This document shows, piece by piece, positions 25,420-34,699 of a stretch of DNA of 48,572 nucleotides (its first letter is position 1; the number at the start of each line of letters is the position of its first letter). The notes beneath the pieces are model-generated. The model did no database searches. It was given only the letters and a program-made list of their open reading frames with translations, and had not been told where the DNA came from. The stretch comes from Desulfobacteraceae bacterium (lineage in GTDB: Bacteria; Desulfobacterota; Desulfobacteria; Desulfobacterales; RPRI01). The stretch lies in contig RPRI01000028.1 of assembly GCA_003818505.1 (NCBI GenBank), positions 1 to 48,572 on the forward strand, given 5' to 3'. The translations under genes were made by a program, and so were the position numbers.

Positions 25420-28400
25420 ATGAAAAAATATTTCTTTATGGCGCTGATTGTAGTTTTATTTTTGTTTGGATTGGTTTCTTTATCTGTGGCCAATACCGGA
25501 TTTCCCAGAGGAAAATCAGCTGCTGCCGATATTCTTCCTGATGAATTGAAGTCTGTAAAAATTGAGGATTATTTTATAGAATCAAAAGGTTTGCCTGCAG
25601 GTTGGATTCAGAATGCAACAGGACATGTAGTCGTGGTCCATAAGGATACAAGCAGAGCTTATTTTGCTGCGACGGGGGATACAGTTTATCAGGAGGATGT
25701 TTTTTATACTCTGAAGGATTCCAGATGCCGCATCATGTTTTCCACAGAAGATATTATAACGATGGGTGAGAACAGTAAGGTGGTTGCTGATGAAATAGTT
25801 GACGACCGGATATCTAAAGAGAAGAAATCCTCCATAAGCATGTTGAAAGGTAAAGCCATGTTTTACGTGGTGCGCCTGTTCAGATATAAGAATATTTCAG
25901 CAAACGTAAAGACCCCGACTGCCGTTGTAGGTGTCAGGGGAACAAAATTCGGAATTGAGGTGAGAAAAACTGGAGAAAAAGTCGCCGATGTTTCGGACGA
26001 CAGCTTTATTTATCTTGCCCAGAATGAACCGGGTAATATTGAAACAGTAGTTTATGGTTTTGAGGGCACAGTGGATGTAACCTCGACTGTCGACGGAATA
26101 ATGCAGACCTTGGGTGCAGGTGAAAACCTTGTTTTGGATAATGCCGGTGCAGGCGATGTTGAACCGACAGATCCAAATACTGCTAACCAGTTTGTCAGAG
26201 AAACTGAAAGCGGAGGCAGTGACGGTGGTGGTGGATCCGGAAGCTCGGGCGAAGTCGGAACAGACAAGAGCGGGGGAGATACCGGTGCAGGGGTGGAAGA
26301 AGGTGGTGAAACAGGAGAAACTGGAAATACCACCGATACCGACTCTGAAGATGTGGCTCAGACCCTGTCGGCTCAGTCTATAGGGATACCAGGTACCAGA
26401 GTCGGCTATTTTTCAGCTATCCTAACAAGATTTGACGGAGCTAACACTTACCTGGCCGATGTTTATGCCAATTACTCTCGAGTCGATATCAGCAGCAGCT
26501 CGGTGAGCGGAAAATCAATAGTGGACCCTGCCGGATCCATGACTGCAGTCGGGACAGGCTCTGATGAGTTAACTTCTTATCTGACAAGGATAAATACTGT
26601 CGCAGGCGGGCCGTATGACAGTGGTGACCTGGGAACTACATGTGAAATGGATAATGATGTGAACACTCCCGGGTGGCCTGCGGATGAGACTCTTGGCCAG
26701 AACAGTTATATGAAATGGGGATTTTGGCGAATGTCAAGATGGGTGCCGGGGGACAGTACCCCGGCTTTTGCCATTACAGACCGGGCATACTATGTAGAAG
26801 GTTTGCCAACGTCCGATGCTGCGGTTGTTGGTATGTCAGGCGCTTACACCTATGAAGGTCCAGCCTGGGGTACCTACTTTGACGGAGACGGCGGAAAGGA
26901 CATGACCGGATCATTTAAATGCGGAATCAATATGACGGACAAAACGGTGACGGATTTTGATATGTCGGTATCAGGAGGAGGTCGTGCCGCATCCATTGGC
27001 AACGCTTCAGGCAGCTTTTTCGGGTCAAGTGGTGAGTTTAAAATTACGGGAGGGGATTGGTTTTTAACAAATTCGTCACCTTTGAATATTGTTACGGGTG
27101 GGGTAATTCAGTCAGGCGCCAATGCATTATGCACCGGGTCGCTCTTTGGACCGAATGCCGAGCATATGGGAGGAGTCTGGGCTATGGATAAAGGGTCAGG
27201 CGATAATGCTGCTGTCGGCATTTTCGTCGGAGACAAGGGCGGCTCGCCGACTATCCCTGCGGCACCGCCTGATATTCCTTCTCCGCCATCACCGCCCCCG
27301 GATGAACCGACACCGATAACGCCCACTGGTCCTACAGATAAAATGGGTTATTTCACTGCAATGTTAACACGCTATGATGGTTATGAGTATGTTAATAATG
27401 GCATGTTTGTAAGTCATACTTTGGAGGACTTAAATGGGTTGGATAAGGTTGCTTCTGACATCATATATGGTTATACGATGTCAGTGGATGGTTTAGCAGG
27501 GAATGACGGAAAGTTATCATCTGTTGATTATCATGATGGTGGTGGCGGTGGTATAACTGATGGCCCGTATCCTGTCACCCGAACAGTTCTTGATCAGAAT
27601 CTCTATATGGAATGGGGATACTGGACACAAATGAATCCTATGGTCGATACCGAGGGAAATACTAACTGGGTTCATAATAGAGGGTACTATACTGCAGGGG
27701 ATAATACCGCTGATATATCAGCATTAAATCAAACTTGGACATATTCGGGAGGAGCCGAAGGTACCTATTGGACGGCTGCCGGCGGAGCCAACATGACCGG
27801 CTCATTTAATGCTACAGTTAATTTTTCTACCCCGGAAATTACAGACTTTTATCTATCCGTGTCAGGGGAAGGACACAGCGTCAGCATCGCAAATGCTACC
27901 GGTCCTTTGAGCGGCTCTGATTTTGTGCTTTCAGGAGGGACGTGGCAGATTGATAGTTTAGCGGCCACATTAACCGCAGGATACGGATCTGTGTATGGGC
28001 CTGAAGCAGAAGCTATTGGAGGAGTCTGGGGGGTTAAAGAACATGAAGGTGAAATTCCTCAATACGCGACCGGCATATTCCATGGAGACAAGCATAATGA
28101 GCCTATATCCCCAGAGGTACCGTCACCGCCACCAATAACACCCACTGGTCCTACAGAGAAAATGGGTTATTTCACTGCAATGCTAACACACTGTAATGGT
28201 TATGAGGATGTTAATAACGGCGTGTTTGTAAGTCATTATATGCAGGACATAGAAAATGGAACGGATTTAATTGCTGATGACATTGTCAATGGTCATGAGA
28301 TGCACATAGATGGTTCAGAAGAAAAGTTAACCTCGGTTGTTTATTCTTCCGAGAGCGGTGGCGGTGGTATAACAGGCCCCTATCCTGTCAGTCGTACAGA

Positions 28401-28959
28401 ACTTAATCACAATGACTATATGGAATGGGGATACTGGGCGCAGACTACTGCTACCTATACTGCTATGCCCGATAATGATGAATATGATAACTGGATAAAT
28501 AACAGAGGGTACTACATTGCAGGGGATAATACCCCTGACATATCAGCCTTGAATCAAGTGTGGACATATTCAGGAGGAGCCGAGGGGACCTATTGGACTG
28601 CAAATGACGGCCTTCCAGGTGGTGGCATTAACATGACAGGTTCTTTTAATGCCACTGTAAATTTTGGACTTACATCTGGACAGATTACAGACTTTGATCT
28701 GACTGTTTCAGGAGGAGGAAATAACGTTACAATGTCTAATGCGACTGGTTCATTTGACGGCGGCGGTTCTTCTCAATTCACTTTAGATGTCGGGCATGGC
28801 ACGGCGACGACGATCAATAGCGCACCCGTCAAATTAGGAGAAGGATATGGATCAGTATATGGGCCCAGTGCCGAAGCGATGGGAGGAGTCTGGGGAGTTA
28901 AAGAAGATGAAGGTGCAGTTCCTCAATACGCAACCGGCATATTCCATGGAACAAGGTAA
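25420..28959 (+). CDS. Secreted FecR-domain protein with three barrel-like repeats (possible Slam-type cargo)
   Basis: The 1179-aa protein starts at the ATG at 25420, 5 bp after GGAGG; an ATG at 25408 overlaps that site and is less likely. A Sec signal peptide (MKKYFFMALIVVLFLF..., cleavage after SVA) lacks a lipobox Cys. A FecR domain lies at about 83-237 (TPTAVVGVRGTKFGIEV). A Gly/Ser/Glu-rich linker (260-303) precedes three repeats at about 326-607, 639-893 and 912-1179, joined by Pro-rich linkers. Each repeat opens with GYF.A.LTR..G, has the YMEWGYW and GTYW...NMTGSF motifs, and closes with YGP.AE..GGVWG...ATGIFHG. That closing motif resembles the beta-barrel lobes of TbpB and haemophilin. 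Location is likely extracellular; function is inferred only. Confidence 0.78.
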   Translation: MKKYFFMALIVVLFLFGLVSLSVANTGFPRGKSAAADILPDELKSVKIEDYFIESKGLPAGWIQNATGHVVVVHKDTSRAYFAATGDTVYQEDVFYTLKDSRCRIMFSTEDIITMGENSKVVADEIVDDRISKEKKSSISMLKGKAMFYVVRLFRYKNISANVKTPTAVVGVRGTKFGIEVRKTGEKVADVSDDSFIYLAQNEPGNIETVVYGFEGTVDVTSTVDGIMQTLGAGENLVLDNAGAGDVEPTDPNTANQFVRETESGGSDGGGGSGSSGEVGTDKSGGDTGAGVEEGGETGETGNTTDTDSEDVAQTLSAQSIGIPGTRVGYFSAILTRFDGANTYLADVYANYSRVDISSSSVSGKSIVDPAGSMTAVGTGSDELTSYLTRINTVAGGPYDSGDLGTTCEMDNDVNTPGWPADETLGQNSYMKWGFWRMSRWVPGDSTPAFAITDRAYYVEGLPTSDAAVVGMSGAYTYEGPAWGTYFDGDGGKDMTGSFKCGINMTDKTVTDFDMSVSGGGRAASIGNASGSFFGSSGEFKITGGDWFLTNSSPLNIVTGGVIQSGANALCTGSLFGPNAEHMGGVWAMDKGSGDNAAVGIFVGDKGGSPTIPAAPPDIPSPPSPPPDEPTPITPTGPTDKMGYFTAMLTRYDGYEYVNNGMFVSHTLEDLNGLDKVASDIIYGYTMSVDGLAGNDGKLSSVDYHDGGGGGITDGPYPVTRTVLDQNLYMEWGYWTQMNPMVDTEGNTNWVHNRGYYTAGDNTADISALNQTWTYSGGAEGTYWTAAGGANMTGSFNATVNFSTPEITDFYLSVSGEGHSVSIANATGPLSGSDFVLSGGTWQIDSLAATLTAGYGSVYGPEAEAIGGVWGVKEHEGEIPQYATGIFHGDKHNEPISPEVPSPPPITPTGPTEKMGYFTAMLTHCNGYEDVNNGVFVSHYMQDIENGTDLIADDIVNGHEMHIDGSEEKLTSVVYSSESGGGGITGPYPVSRTELNHNDYMEWGYWAQTTATYTAMPDNDEYDNWINNRGYYIAGDNTPDISALNQVWTYSGGAEGTYWTANDGLPGGGINMTGSFNATVNFGLTSGQITDFDLTVSGGGNNVTMSNATGSFDGGGSSQFTLDVGHGTATTINSAPVKLGEGYGSVYGPSAEAMGGVWGVKEDEGAVPQYATGIFHGTR

Positions 28960-28986
28960 TATGATAACGTAAAAATAAGACAGGGC

Positions 28987-31239
28987 CTATTTTGTTTTGA
29001 TTGTATATGCCCCTTTCCAGTCTTTTTCAGGCGGATTTAGTTTATATTCATTGCAGCGGGCCAGCATTGTCTTGCTCGGCCCGTCGTTTATAGTTATGTC
29101 GAGAGCCGATATGAATTGTTTTATAGCAAAATCCCAGTTGCTCTTTCTGTATGCCGCAAGTCCTTTTGCGTAACTGTCAAAAGTCCTGCGCATAACATCA
29201 TCAACATCTTCAGTAATCCCCACGAGTTCGTATATTGTGACAGGCTCATTTCTGCCGACCACGTTCACCGAGTCTATTTCGCGTGTTACAATGCCGTTTC
29301 CTGCTGCAGCAAATGTCGTATCGCTTATCATTGTATAAATGCCGTAAATCTTGTTGACTCCTTCAAGCCTTGCGGCAATATTGACCGTATCTCCCATCAT
29401 CGTATAATCCATCCGATTTTTTGATCCCATGTTTCCCACCACTGCGTTACCGCTGCAAAGTCCTATGCGCATCTTAAGTCCCGGCTTCTTTTCCTGTTTC
29501 CATTTTGACCTGAGAGTCACAAGTCTTTTCTGCATTTTTATACATGCTTTGCAGGCAACTTCCGAATGATTAGGTAAGTCATTCGGCGCTCCGAAAAAAG
29601 CAATTATTGCATCTCCTTCAAATTTATCCACCGTTCCCTCATATTCGAGGATGATATCGGTCATTTCAGTAAGGAACTCGTTCAATAATTCAACCAGCTC
29701 TTTAGGGGAGAGTGTTTCGGAAATGCCTGTAAAGCCTTGGACATCTGAAAAGAAAGCGGTAATATTGCGTTCCTGTCCGCCAAGATTGAGCTTCTCAGGT
29801 GAATCTATGAGCTGTTTTACAACGGAAGGAGCGAGGTATGTCGAGAATGCGTCTCTTATAAATTTTTTCTGTTTGGATTCTGCAATATATCTGTAAAGTG
29901 TAATGCTTACATAGACTATTATCATGACCGAAAGAGGATAAACCAGGTTCAATATCCACCCCTTTCCGGAAAAAAGGAACTGGCACAGAAGAATATATCC
30001 GAAAAATAAAAATATCGATGCAAAAGTGCCTGCCATGACACTGGTTCTTGGTATTATTATTCCAAGAAACAACCCGGCAATGATTATTGCAAATATGTCG
30101 AAAAGATTGGCCCAGCTCGGATGGTGCATAAAGTCTTTGCCGAGAATGCTGTCTATAACATTTGCATGAATTTCAAGACCGGGGAACACATTTGAAAACG
30201 GGGTTACCCTGAGGTCATATACTCCTACGGCGGTTGCTCCTATAAGGACAATCTTATCCTTTATAAGATTTGTATCAGCTTCTCCTTTCAGAATGTCGGT
30301 TACCGGAATATGAGGAAAAGATTTTCCAGTTCCCCTGTAGTTGATTAGTATCCTTCCGAGCTCATCGGTTGGAATCGAGATATCCCCGATTTTTATTTCA
30401 CCGACGCCATATTCATACAATTGAACAGAAGGCTGGCTGTCAAAAAAAGAGCTGATAGCGACAACGGATAACGGAGCATACAGAGAATCCCTGCATTTCA
30501 GAACGGCGGGAAGCCATCGGACTACTCCATCTTCATCAGGAAACATGTTGAAATAACCCGAATAGCCTGTTGTTTCAGAAATGACATTAATATTTGACTG
30601 CGGAGAGAAAGTTTCTATTAGCGGGGCGCTTCTGGCCTGTTCGGAGGAATAAGAAATAGATTTGTATTCCGAGCCCTGAACATTTTTCTGGTGCATGCGG
30701 ATTTCATTTTCATTGATATGCCCGACCGATGCCTCATCGGTCTGGAAAAAATAACCTAGTATCACTTTTGCTTTTGAGTTGCGTATTGCATTTGCAAGAA
30801 GCCTGTCATTGTCCGTATGGAATTTGAGATCCTCAAGATATTTTATCAGTGAGGGATTTGACTGGTTTAAATCTCCCATCTTTTTCTGGATGTCTTCTAT
30901 CGCCCTGACAGTGCTCTTTTCATCTGCTTCAAGAAATCCAATATCGAAAGCGATTACTTTGGCTCCGGCATTTGAAAGCCTGTTGACAAGCTCTGCCATT
31001 TTTGATCTCGGCCAGATCCATTTGCCTTCCTTTGCGATGCTTTTTTCGTCTATTACGGCAAGAACGACATCCGAGGTAGTTGGTACATTCCCTCTTGATT
31101 TGAATCTCAAATCAATGGTTTTCAATTCCATCAAATCCAGAAAAGAAATGCCGTATAAATATGAGAGAGTTACAATAAATACAGCGATAATTGAGATAAT
31201 GACAGGGTTAAACTTTAATTTGTTTTGAAAAAGAGGCAT
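28987..31239 (-). CDS. CHASE2-domain adenylate/guanylate cyclase
   Basis: The 750-aa inner-membrane protein has one N-terminal TM (12-32), an extracytoplasmic CHASE2 sensor (about 35-360), about three TM segments (370-440), then a class III cyclase domain (about 480-660). The metal-binding motifs are FFSDVQGFT (D489) and EGDAIIAFFG (D533), and GDTVNIAARLE (606-616) is intact. K529 and D601/T603 fit an adenylate cyclase. A short TPR-like C-terminus follows. It is convergent with the FecR-barrel gene and separated from it by only 27 bp. It would make cAMP in response to periplasmic or membrane signals; the ligand is unknown. Confidence 0.93.
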   Translation of the reverse strand: MPLFQNKLKFNPVIISIIAVFIVTLSYLYGISFLDLMELKTIDLRFKSRGNVPTTSDVVLAVIDEKSIAKEGKWIWPRSKMAELVNRLSNAGAKVIAFDIGFLEADEKSTVRAIEDIQKKMGDLNQSNPSLIKYLEDLKFHTDNDRLLANAIRNSKAKVILGYFFQTDEASVGHINENEIRMHQKNVQGSEYKSISYSSEQARSAPLIETFSPQSNINVISETTGYSGYFNMFPDEDGVVRWLPAVLKCRDSLYAPLSVVAISSFFDSQPSVQLYEYGVGEIKIGDISIPTDELGRILINYRGTGKSFPHIPVTDILKGEADTNLIKDKIVLIGATAVGVYDLRVTPFSNVFPGLEIHANVIDSILGKDFMHHPSWANLFDIFAIIIAGLFLGIIIPRTSVMAGTFASIFLFFGYILLCQFLFSGKGWILNLVYPLSVMIIVYVSITLYRYIAESKQKKFIRDAFSTYLAPSVVKQLIDSPEKLNLGGQERNITAFFSDVQGFTGISETLSPKELVELLNEFLTEMTDIILEYEGTVDKFEGDAIIAFFGAPNDLPNHSEVACKACIKMQKRLVTLRSKWKQEKKPGLKMRIGLCSGNAVVGNMGSKNRMDYTMMGDTVNIAARLEGVNKIYGIYTMISDTTFAAAGNGIVTREIDSVNVVGRNEPVTIYELVGITEDVDDVMRRTFDSYAKGLAAYRKSNWDFAIKQFISALDITINDGPSKTMLARCNEYKLNPPEKDWKGAYTIKTK

Positions 31240-31280
31240 AAATATTATCCGTTTCGTTATTTTATCCCAAAGAGCAGAAC

Positions 31281-31415
31281 CAATTGCAAAAGTCCAGGAT
31301 CGTCATTTCCGCGGAAGCTGAGCACGTAGTGAAGCACCAGCGCTATATAGTCTTTTCAAAAACTTCGGGCTCCAGCTTTCGTGTGGGTGACACATTGTAT
31401 TGAGTTTTGCAATTG
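31281..31415. repeat. Inverted-repeat-bounded intergenic element
   Basis: CAATTGCAAAA (31281-31291) and TTTTGCAATTG (31405-31415) are perfect 11-bp inverted repeats bounding 135 bp. Inside, GTCATTTCCGCGGAAGCTG and CAGCTTTCGTGTGGGTGAC are also approximately inverted. It has no ORF and lies between the CHASE2 and PBP genes, the layout of a small palindromic or MITE-like unit. No second copy was seen in the window. Confidence 0.6.
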
Positions 31416-31474
31416 CCTATTTATTTTTATAACAATATTTTAACACCGCTCAAAAGTCAATATTCCGTCGGATT

Positions 31475-33448
31475 TCATTCCGGTTCCGTTCCTTTTCTGT
31501 AAAGAGCAGTTGTAACAACCTGTGATTCGGATGCTGCCGGATGGCTTGTTGCAGGATCTATCTTTACAAGGACTACCCCGTCAGGCACTTTAAAGACCTC
31601 ATCCTGTTTGCTTGAAAGGGCTTTTGACATAAAATCGATCCATACCGGGAGGGCTGTTTTTGCACCTGTTTCTCCTTTACCAAGAGAAGCCGGAATATCA
31701 CGGCCAACCCATACTCCTGCCAGCACCGACGGTGAGAAGCCGATAAAAAGTGCGTCCTTGTGATCATTGGTTGTTCCTGTTTTGCCTGCAACAGACCGGT
31801 TTAGGACACGTGCAGCAGCTCCTGTGCCTTCGTTTATTACAGCTTCCAGCATGTTTGTCATTATTGCGGCCCCTTCTTCAGACATTGCAATCCTTTTTTG
31901 GGGTTTTGTCCGCCATATGATATTGCCTCTGTGATCTTCGACTTCGGTAACGCAGAAGGGTTTGATATATTTTCCCATGTTTGGAAATACAGCGTAAGCT
32001 GATGAGAGTTCTACCAATGTCATACCGGATGTGCCGAGAGCAAGAGAAAGGTCGGGGGCAAGAGGAGTTACTATCCCGAGTTTGTGGGCAAATTGAGCTA
32101 CTGAAGAAGGGCCGAGAATTTCCGCAAGCCTTATGGCAGGAATATTCTCTGAAATGGCAAGAGCCCTTCTTAATGTTATTTCTCCTTCATACCCGCCTGA
32201 ATAATTATGAGGTATCCAGTCTTTGCCGCTTTTCCCGCCTTTAAAGGCAACCGGGGCATCCAGAAGCAATGAATGCTGGGTAAACCCGCGTTCAACTGCA
32301 AGGGCATAAATAAAAGGTTTGAATGCCGACCCGGGCTGTCTTAAAGCCATTGTAGCCCTGTTAAAGGGGCTTTTATAAAAATCATTGCCTCCTGTCATGG
32401 CAACGATTCCACCGGTCTTTATATCAATTGCGATAAGAGCGCACTGAGGATCCGGATTTGACATGCCGCGTTTTTTCATTCTTTTTGCTATTGCAGCGAT
32501 TCCGTTTGCCGATGACTCTTCGGCAGCATCCTGCAGATTTGACAAAAGAGTGGTATGAACGGTAAGCCCACCTCTGTACAATCTTGATGCGCCAATTACT
32601 TCTTCGAGATAGTTTTTTACATATTCGGTAAAATAAGGTGCTATGACCCTGCTTTGCTCATGATTAAAAAGTATAACGGGATTACCTGCCGAAGTATTAT
32701 ATTCGGTTTCGGAGATTATTCCCGTTGCCAGCATCTGCTTTAGTACGATATTTCGTCTTTTTTGAGCCGCATTCAAATTTATGAGAGGAGAAAAACGGGA
32801 AGGTGATTTGGGCAAACCGGCTATCATGGCGCATTCGGTAAGACTCAGGTACTTTGCTGATTTTCCGAAATACAATTTCGAAGCCGATTCAACACCGTAA
32901 GCGCCGCTTCCGAAGTATATCTGGTTGACATACAGTTCCATTATTTCATCTTTGGTATAGCGGCGTTCAAGCTGAAATGAAAGGATAGCTTCCTTGATTT
33001 TCCGCAGCAAACTTTTTTTCGGGGTAAGAAAAAAAGTTTTTGCAACCTGCTGTGTTATGGTGCTTGCGCCTTCGGCATATTCCCCCGCAATTATATCTTT
33101 TATTATTGCACGAAGAATTCCTTTTATATCCACCCCGCTGTGCCTATAAAAGGTTCTGTCTTCCGTTGCAACAAGCGCTGCTTTGAGATAATATGGTATC
33201 GTTTTAAGCTGTACAGGTTCTCTTTTTTCCAGGTAAAGCTCCGAAAGCAATATCCCATCGGCGGAATATATCCGTGTCACTCCTGCCGGCCTGAAAGACT
33301 CAAGCGAGCGTATCTGGGGAAGATCCCTTGTTAATGCAATAAAAGTTCCTGCAATAATACCTGATATAAAAGCTGCAAATATAATGATGCATATTTTCCG
33401 GAAGCTGAAAAGACGATTATTTTTATCGGAAATTACAAAATGTTTCAT
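31475..33448 (-). CDS. Penicillin-binding protein 1A family (bifunctional transglycosylase/transpeptidase)
   Basis: The 657-aa inner-membrane enzyme polymerises and crosslinks peptidoglycan. The N-terminus has a short cytoplasmic part and one TM (about 18-40). The GT51 domain contains EDRTFYRHSGVD (96-107; Glu96 catalytic) and STITQQ (129-134). The transpeptidase domain has S374-A-F-K377 (nucleophile Ser374), SEN (433-435) and KTGT (556-559). The length is a little short of long PBP1A versions with inserted OB domains. It is on the opposite strand to neighbours on the right, so it is probably transcribed alone. mrcA/pbpA-type naming is uncertain. Confidence 0.95.
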   Translation of the reverse strand: MKHFVISDKNNRLFSFRKICIIIFAAFISGIIAGTFIALTRDLPQIRSLESFRPAGVTRIYSADGILLSELYLEKREPVQLKTIPYYLKAALVATEDRTFYRHSGVDIKGILRAIIKDIIAGEYAEGASTITQQVAKTFFLTPKKSLLRKIKEAILSFQLERRYTKDEIMELYVNQIYFGSGAYGVESASKLYFGKSAKYLSLTECAMIAGLPKSPSRFSPLINLNAAQKRRNIVLKQMLATGIISETEYNTSAGNPVILFNHEQSRVIAPYFTEYVKNYLEEVIGASRLYRGGLTVHTTLLSNLQDAAEESSANGIAAIAKRMKKRGMSNPDPQCALIAIDIKTGGIVAMTGGNDFYKSPFNRATMALRQPGSAFKPFIYALAVERGFTQHSLLLDAPVAFKGGKSGKDWIPHNYSGGYEGEITLRRALAISENIPAIRLAEILGPSSVAQFAHKLGIVTPLAPDLSLALGTSGMTLVELSSAYAVFPNMGKYIKPFCVTEVEDHRGNIIWRTKPQKRIAMSEEGAAIMTNMLEAVINEGTGAAARVLNRSVAGKTGTTNDHKDALFIGFSPSVLAGVWVGRDIPASLGKGETGAKTALPVWIDFMSKALSSKQDEVFKVPDGVVLVKIDPATSHPAASESQVVTTALYRKGTEPE

Positions 33449-33730
33449 AATTAAAAAAATCTCAAAACATTATATATTGAAGCTCACCGCAGCAAGCTAA
33501 GGGGAATCTTCGACCGTAGGGAATAGTGTCTATGTTTTAATTCGCTCGCTAACTCCGCTGCAAGCAACGAGGAATGCGCTCGCTGTTTCGGTTCAATTTC
33601 TATCTTTGTGCTTTTTGTGGACTTCATTGTAAAATTTAACCTTTTTACAAAGCCATCATAGTTGACTATTGTACAAAGTAATTATAATAGTTTTATAATA
33701 CACATTCAATTTGTGGAAGGAGGCAGATAA

Positions 33731-33979
33731 ATGACCCATCATCACAATCATCACGACCACGAAACGGATTCAACGCTATCTTTTGATCAGAAAATACCAA
33801 AACTGCTGGTGCACTGGATTAAGCATAACAAAGACCATGCTGAAACATACCGGGATTGGGCCAGAAAAGCAAAAGATAAAGATATGGGGAATATATTTAT
33901 TCTTCTTGAGGAGGCCGCTGTTAAAACAGAAGAAATAAACAGAAAATTTGAGGAAGCATTAAAGCAGATACCTTCCTGA
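33731..33979 (+). CDS. Small His-rich helical protein, 82 aa
   Basis: The N-terminus is MTHHHNHHDHETDS, seven His in the first twelve residues, likely able to bind metal. The rest is two amphipathic helices (PKLLVHWIKHNKDHAETYR and NIFILLEEAAVKTEEINRKFEEAL). No signal peptide is present, so it is cytoplasmic. I recall similar small proteins in deltaproteobacteria but cannot name a function; nickel or zinc buffering is a guess. GGAAGGAGG precedes the ATG. Its own promoter appears to lie at about 33660-33700, AT-rich with a TTGACT box. Confidence 0.78.
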   Translation: MTHHHNHHDHETDSTLSFDQKIPKLLVHWIKHNKDHAETYRDWARKAKDKDMGNIFILLEEAAVKTEEINRKFEEALKQIPS

Positions 33980-34430
33980 AAAGTCGTACAAGTGTGTTAT
34001 TTTTTATTGAACCGTGAAGAACACAACGCAAAAGAAAATATTATGTGCTTTTTTACTCCTTTGTGTTCTTCATAAACTTTGTTGTAAAAATCAGCCTTTT
34101 TACGAGACCATCAATATTTTACTCTTTGAGCGCTTGTCCTTGATTAGTAATTAGCATATTATTTATCAACAATATAATATCTATATAAATCAATCTGATA
34201 TGCCAATATTACCTGTCGGATAATTTCAAACATCATACCATTTTATTATCAGATAATAATAATAATATAACTTGACATTAAATCTTAATTAAATTACTAG
34301 GAACGGCCAAGTTATATGAGTATTTTATAAACTGTATTAATAATAATATTAAGCTTTTAACTAAATAGCTTATGAATACTTTAAAGCATTAGATATTTTA
34401 ACATATGGAAATTGAAAGGAGATTGAACAG
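33980..34430. other. Long AT-rich intergenic region upstream of acpP
   Basis: No gene is supported in these ~450 bp. Around 34076-34110 a TTTGTTGTAAAAATCAGCC...TTTTTACGAGACCATCA stretch resembles degenerate R2 ends. The right half (34150-34420) is extremely AT-rich and contains the acpP promoter candidate. Such AT-rich leaders often precede strongly expressed genes such as acpP. Confidence 0.6.
34272..34300 (+). promoter_or_regulatory. Candidate acpP promoter
   Basis: -35 TTGACA (34272-34277), a 17-bp AT-only spacer and a poor -10 TACTAG (34295-34300) lie 130 bp upstream of acpP, embedded in AT-rich DNA resembling an UP element. The -10 matches the consensus only partly, so other start sites in the same stretch are possible. 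Confidence 0.4.
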
Positions 34431-34658
34431 ATGTCTGTTGAAAATAAAGTCAAAAAAATTATTGCTGAAAAATTGGGTGTTGATATTGAAAAAGTCATTC
34501 CCGAAGCTTCATTTATTGATGATCTCGGCGCTGATTCTCTTGATCTTGTTGAACTGATAATGACAATGGAAGAAGAGTTTGAAATTGATATATCGGATGA
34601 TGATGCCGAAAAGCTTGTTACTGTCAAAGATGTAATAGATTACATAAATGCTCATTAA
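34431..34658 (+). CDS. acpP: Acyl carrier protein
   Basis: The 75-aa ACP carries growing fatty-acyl chains on a 4'-phosphopantetheine attached to Ser36 in [10 protein letters not shown]. The four-helix acidic sequence and length are typical. GAAAGGAG lies upstream. fabF follows after 41 bp, the usual acpP-fabF order, so the two form a fatty-acid biosynthesis operon. Confidence 0.96.
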   Translation: MSVENKVKKIIAEKLGVDIEKVIPEASFIDDLGADSLDLVELIMTMEEEFEIDISDDDAEKLVTVKDVIDYINAH

Positions 34659-34699
34659 CAAAGTATGATATCTAAGGTATTTATAAAAAGGAGGAATCT

